From: Cheilinus undulatus
Lineage: Eukaryota > Chordata > Actinopteri > Labriformes > Labridae
DNA length: 64,000 nucleotides
Reading direction: 5' to 3'
Assembly: GCF_018320785.1 (NCBI RefSeq)
Contig: NC_054879.1
Span: forward strand, 43,700,698-43,764,697
Below are positions 62,197 to 64,000 of the stretch, in pieces. Below the pieces are notes generated by a model, which was given only the letters and a program-made list of their open reading frames with translations, was not told the DNA's origin and ran no database searches. The position numbers and the translations under genes were made by a program. Each line of letters begins with the position of its first letter. Position 1 is the stretch's first letter.

Positions 62197-62250
62197 GTCA
62201 TGTGACCTAACGGGATAGGTGAACATTTCAAAATAAAAGCCCTCATGTCA
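62197..62250. repeat. inverted repeat, left arm
   Basis: About 54 bp whose reverse complement, with few changes, is at 63491-63545. The inner 31 bp (from GTGAACATTTCAAAATAAAA on) are identical. Probably the end of a non-autonomous DNA element about 1.35 kb long. Confidence -1.
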
Positions 62251-62694
62251 GAATGTATGCTTATGAAGCCTATGTCTATGTTTTACAGGATAATAACAGA
62301 CGTATGCACACTCTACAATGTTCTCAAAATAATGTCGATGGTAAAAGTACTGGTAATTTAATGGTAATTTAATGGACTATATTTATAAAAGGAGGAAAAT
62401 AAATTAATATGAATATTAACCTGGACTGCCTGAGGTATTTATTCATGTACACAGCAGAAGTCTGATTTTCCATTTATGATTGATTATTTAGTTTATTAGT
62501 TTAATTGACAGGGGCCAGCAAGCAAATTTAGTTCTTTTTTTTTCTTTGCTCTTTGTAGAAGTATCTTAATCTTTTTTTTTTTTTTTTAAACAAAAGCAAA
62601 TTTAGTTCTTTTTTGCACTTTGTAGAAGTACTTTTATTTTTTTTATTTGATAAAGAAGCAAATTTAGTTCTGAGATCCAAAGTAAATATTTGGG

Positions 62695-62850
62695 GTGCAG
62701 ATGGCCTGTAGTGGTTAGGTCAGGCCCAGTATGCATGGGCAGGCTGGGTTCAGGTCCAGACTGTACCTCTTTGGCTGCATGTCAGTCCCCACTCTCTCAT
62801 CCCTGTCTACGCTCTATTCACAGGCCTGTCTTTCCAATAAATGCAAGAAA
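62695..62850 (+). repeat. tRNA-derived SINE
   Basis: GGTGCAGATGGCCTGTAGTG, B-box-like GGGTTCAGGTCC, CTGCATGTCAGTCCCCACTC and tail CCAATAAATGCAAG: same family as 22305. Confidence -1.
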
Positions 62851-63392
62851 GCTATTAAGGGATAATTCAGGCAAATTTCTGTTTGTTCACAAAAACATTT
62901 ACATCTAGTATGATAATGAAGGTGCTGGCTTTATGACAGCATTGATTTTCCAGTTATTTTTCATGTGTGCCTTTTTTCAGCCGTACAGGCAGAGAGTAGG
63001 ACAGGCTGATGAAGCCTCCACTAGATGGCAGTGTTTCTGTGCCTTCTGGCTCATGCCAACATTTACCTATTGTGTATTTTCACTCTGATTATTTGTTTAT
63101 TCATTTATTTGTTTGTTTATTTTATTTACCCACTTTTTATTGTGTGCATACAGTAGTAAATAAACCTTTCCACCAAACAATACAATCACAAATTGAAAAT
63201 CTGACTCCTGCTGTGTACATGGATAAATACCTTAAGCAGTCCAGGCTTATTTGTTCAGATTAATTTATTTTCCCTTCTAATATGAACATAGTCCATTAAA
63301 TCACAAGTACTTTTACAACTGACATTATTTTTAAATACACTTTATTGACAAAATCGACCTAATATTATACTATATAACACTATATACTAAAA

Positions 63393-63394
<2 letters not shown>
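62851..63394. other. AT-rich intergenic DNA, nothing recognised
   Basis: No frame with coding character and no named repeat. Confidence -1.

Positions 63395-63450
<56 letters not shown>
63395..63450. repeat. (TA)n microsatellite
   Basis: About 55 nt of TA, between the arms of the inverted repeat. Confidence -1.
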
Positions 63451-63490
63451 TAAATAACAGCAGTTGATGGCGACTTCTGAGCAAAACATT

Positions 63491-63545
63491 TGACATGAGG
63501 GCTTTTATTTTGAAATGTTCACATTTCCCATTAGATCATGTGATT
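63491..63545. repeat. inverted repeat, right arm
   Basis: Reverse complement of 62197-62250; starts TGACATGAGGGCTTTTATTT. The remainder to 64000 is AT-rich with nothing recognised. Confidence -1.
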
Positions 63546-64000
63546 TCCTTTTTCTCCTTTCATCAAAACAAGAAAACAAATTTATTGACTTTGAGAAAAA
63601 AAAAAATAGACAAATTTTTGATAAGTGTTTCTTTCCATTTTTGCAACAGAGATGAAAAAATAATTTAAAAAACAGCTAATTTTTCCAATTTTTGTACACA
63701 AAAGGAAAACTTGGAAAATGGCTCTTTTTTCACCATTTTCTGTCTAAAACAAATAAAAAATTTACAACAGTTTCTTTTGATTTCTGAGGCTGGTTTCAAA
63801 CAGAAATGTAACTACCAGAAAATACGCGGACCGTTGATGCTAGTCTTTCTTTCTTTCCCTCTTTGGCCTCACACATACTTACAGCTATTCTGGTTATTCT
63901 AAGGAAATTCAGGTAAAGTTTTTATTTTTAAACAGGATGCAAAGAAATGTTCTTAAAGAACAGTTTTAGTGCTGTAAACAAACAAACAAACAAATGATCA

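Overview
This is vertebrate nuclear DNA, most likely from a ray-finned fish. It has GT-AG introns, fish-type Tc1, hAT and tRNA-derived SINE repeats, and a gene order (lrp2 tail-to-tail with DHRS9-like dehydrogenases) that matches the vertebrate DHRS9-LRP2 region. I see no prokaryotic, viral or toxin genes.

Positions 1-37,760 (+ strand): the 3' two thirds of lrp2 (megalin), the giant endocytic receptor. I could place 52 coding exons. Joined, they give one open frame of 9,612 nt (3,203 residues plus stop) with every intron phase consistent. The window opens inside an LDLR class B (YWTD) propeller. It then runs through three more propellers with EGF modules, a cluster of 10 LDLR class A repeats, EGF pair plus propeller, a cluster of 11 class A repeats, EGF pair plus the last propeller, membrane-proximal EGFs, one transmembrane helix and a tail of about 200 residues. 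The tail carries three NPxY motifs and ends in SDV.

Positions 37,796-45,883 and 50,562-57,377 (both - strand): two tandem paralogous short-chain dehydrogenase genes of the SDR9C (DHRS9/RDH/HSD17B6) family. Both keep the cofactor and catalytic motifs and share two internal exons of identical length (259 and 164 nt). The first converges on lrp2 and the two 3' ends probably overlap. The second may start from a CpG-rich 5' exon near 60.5 kb that carries an ETS-type site.

The rest is introns and intergenic DNA full of transposon remains: Tc1/mariner copies with broken transposases, hAT-type non-autonomous elements (three with recognisable 8-bp target duplications), TTAA-flanked MITEs, L2-like LINE fragments, tRNA-derived SINEs and microsatellites. 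Many are nested. The most notable non-coding structure is a roughly 146-bp tandem repeat at about 38.56-39.25 kb, inside an intron of the first dehydrogenase gene. Its units carry clustered AGGTCA-type nuclear-receptor half-sites in DR1 spacing.

Together the genes suit epithelial uptake and processing of lipophilic ligands: megalin takes up carrier-bound vitamins such as retinol, and SDR9C enzymes oxidise retinoids and steroids. That functional link is inference. I found no clearly new biological system.
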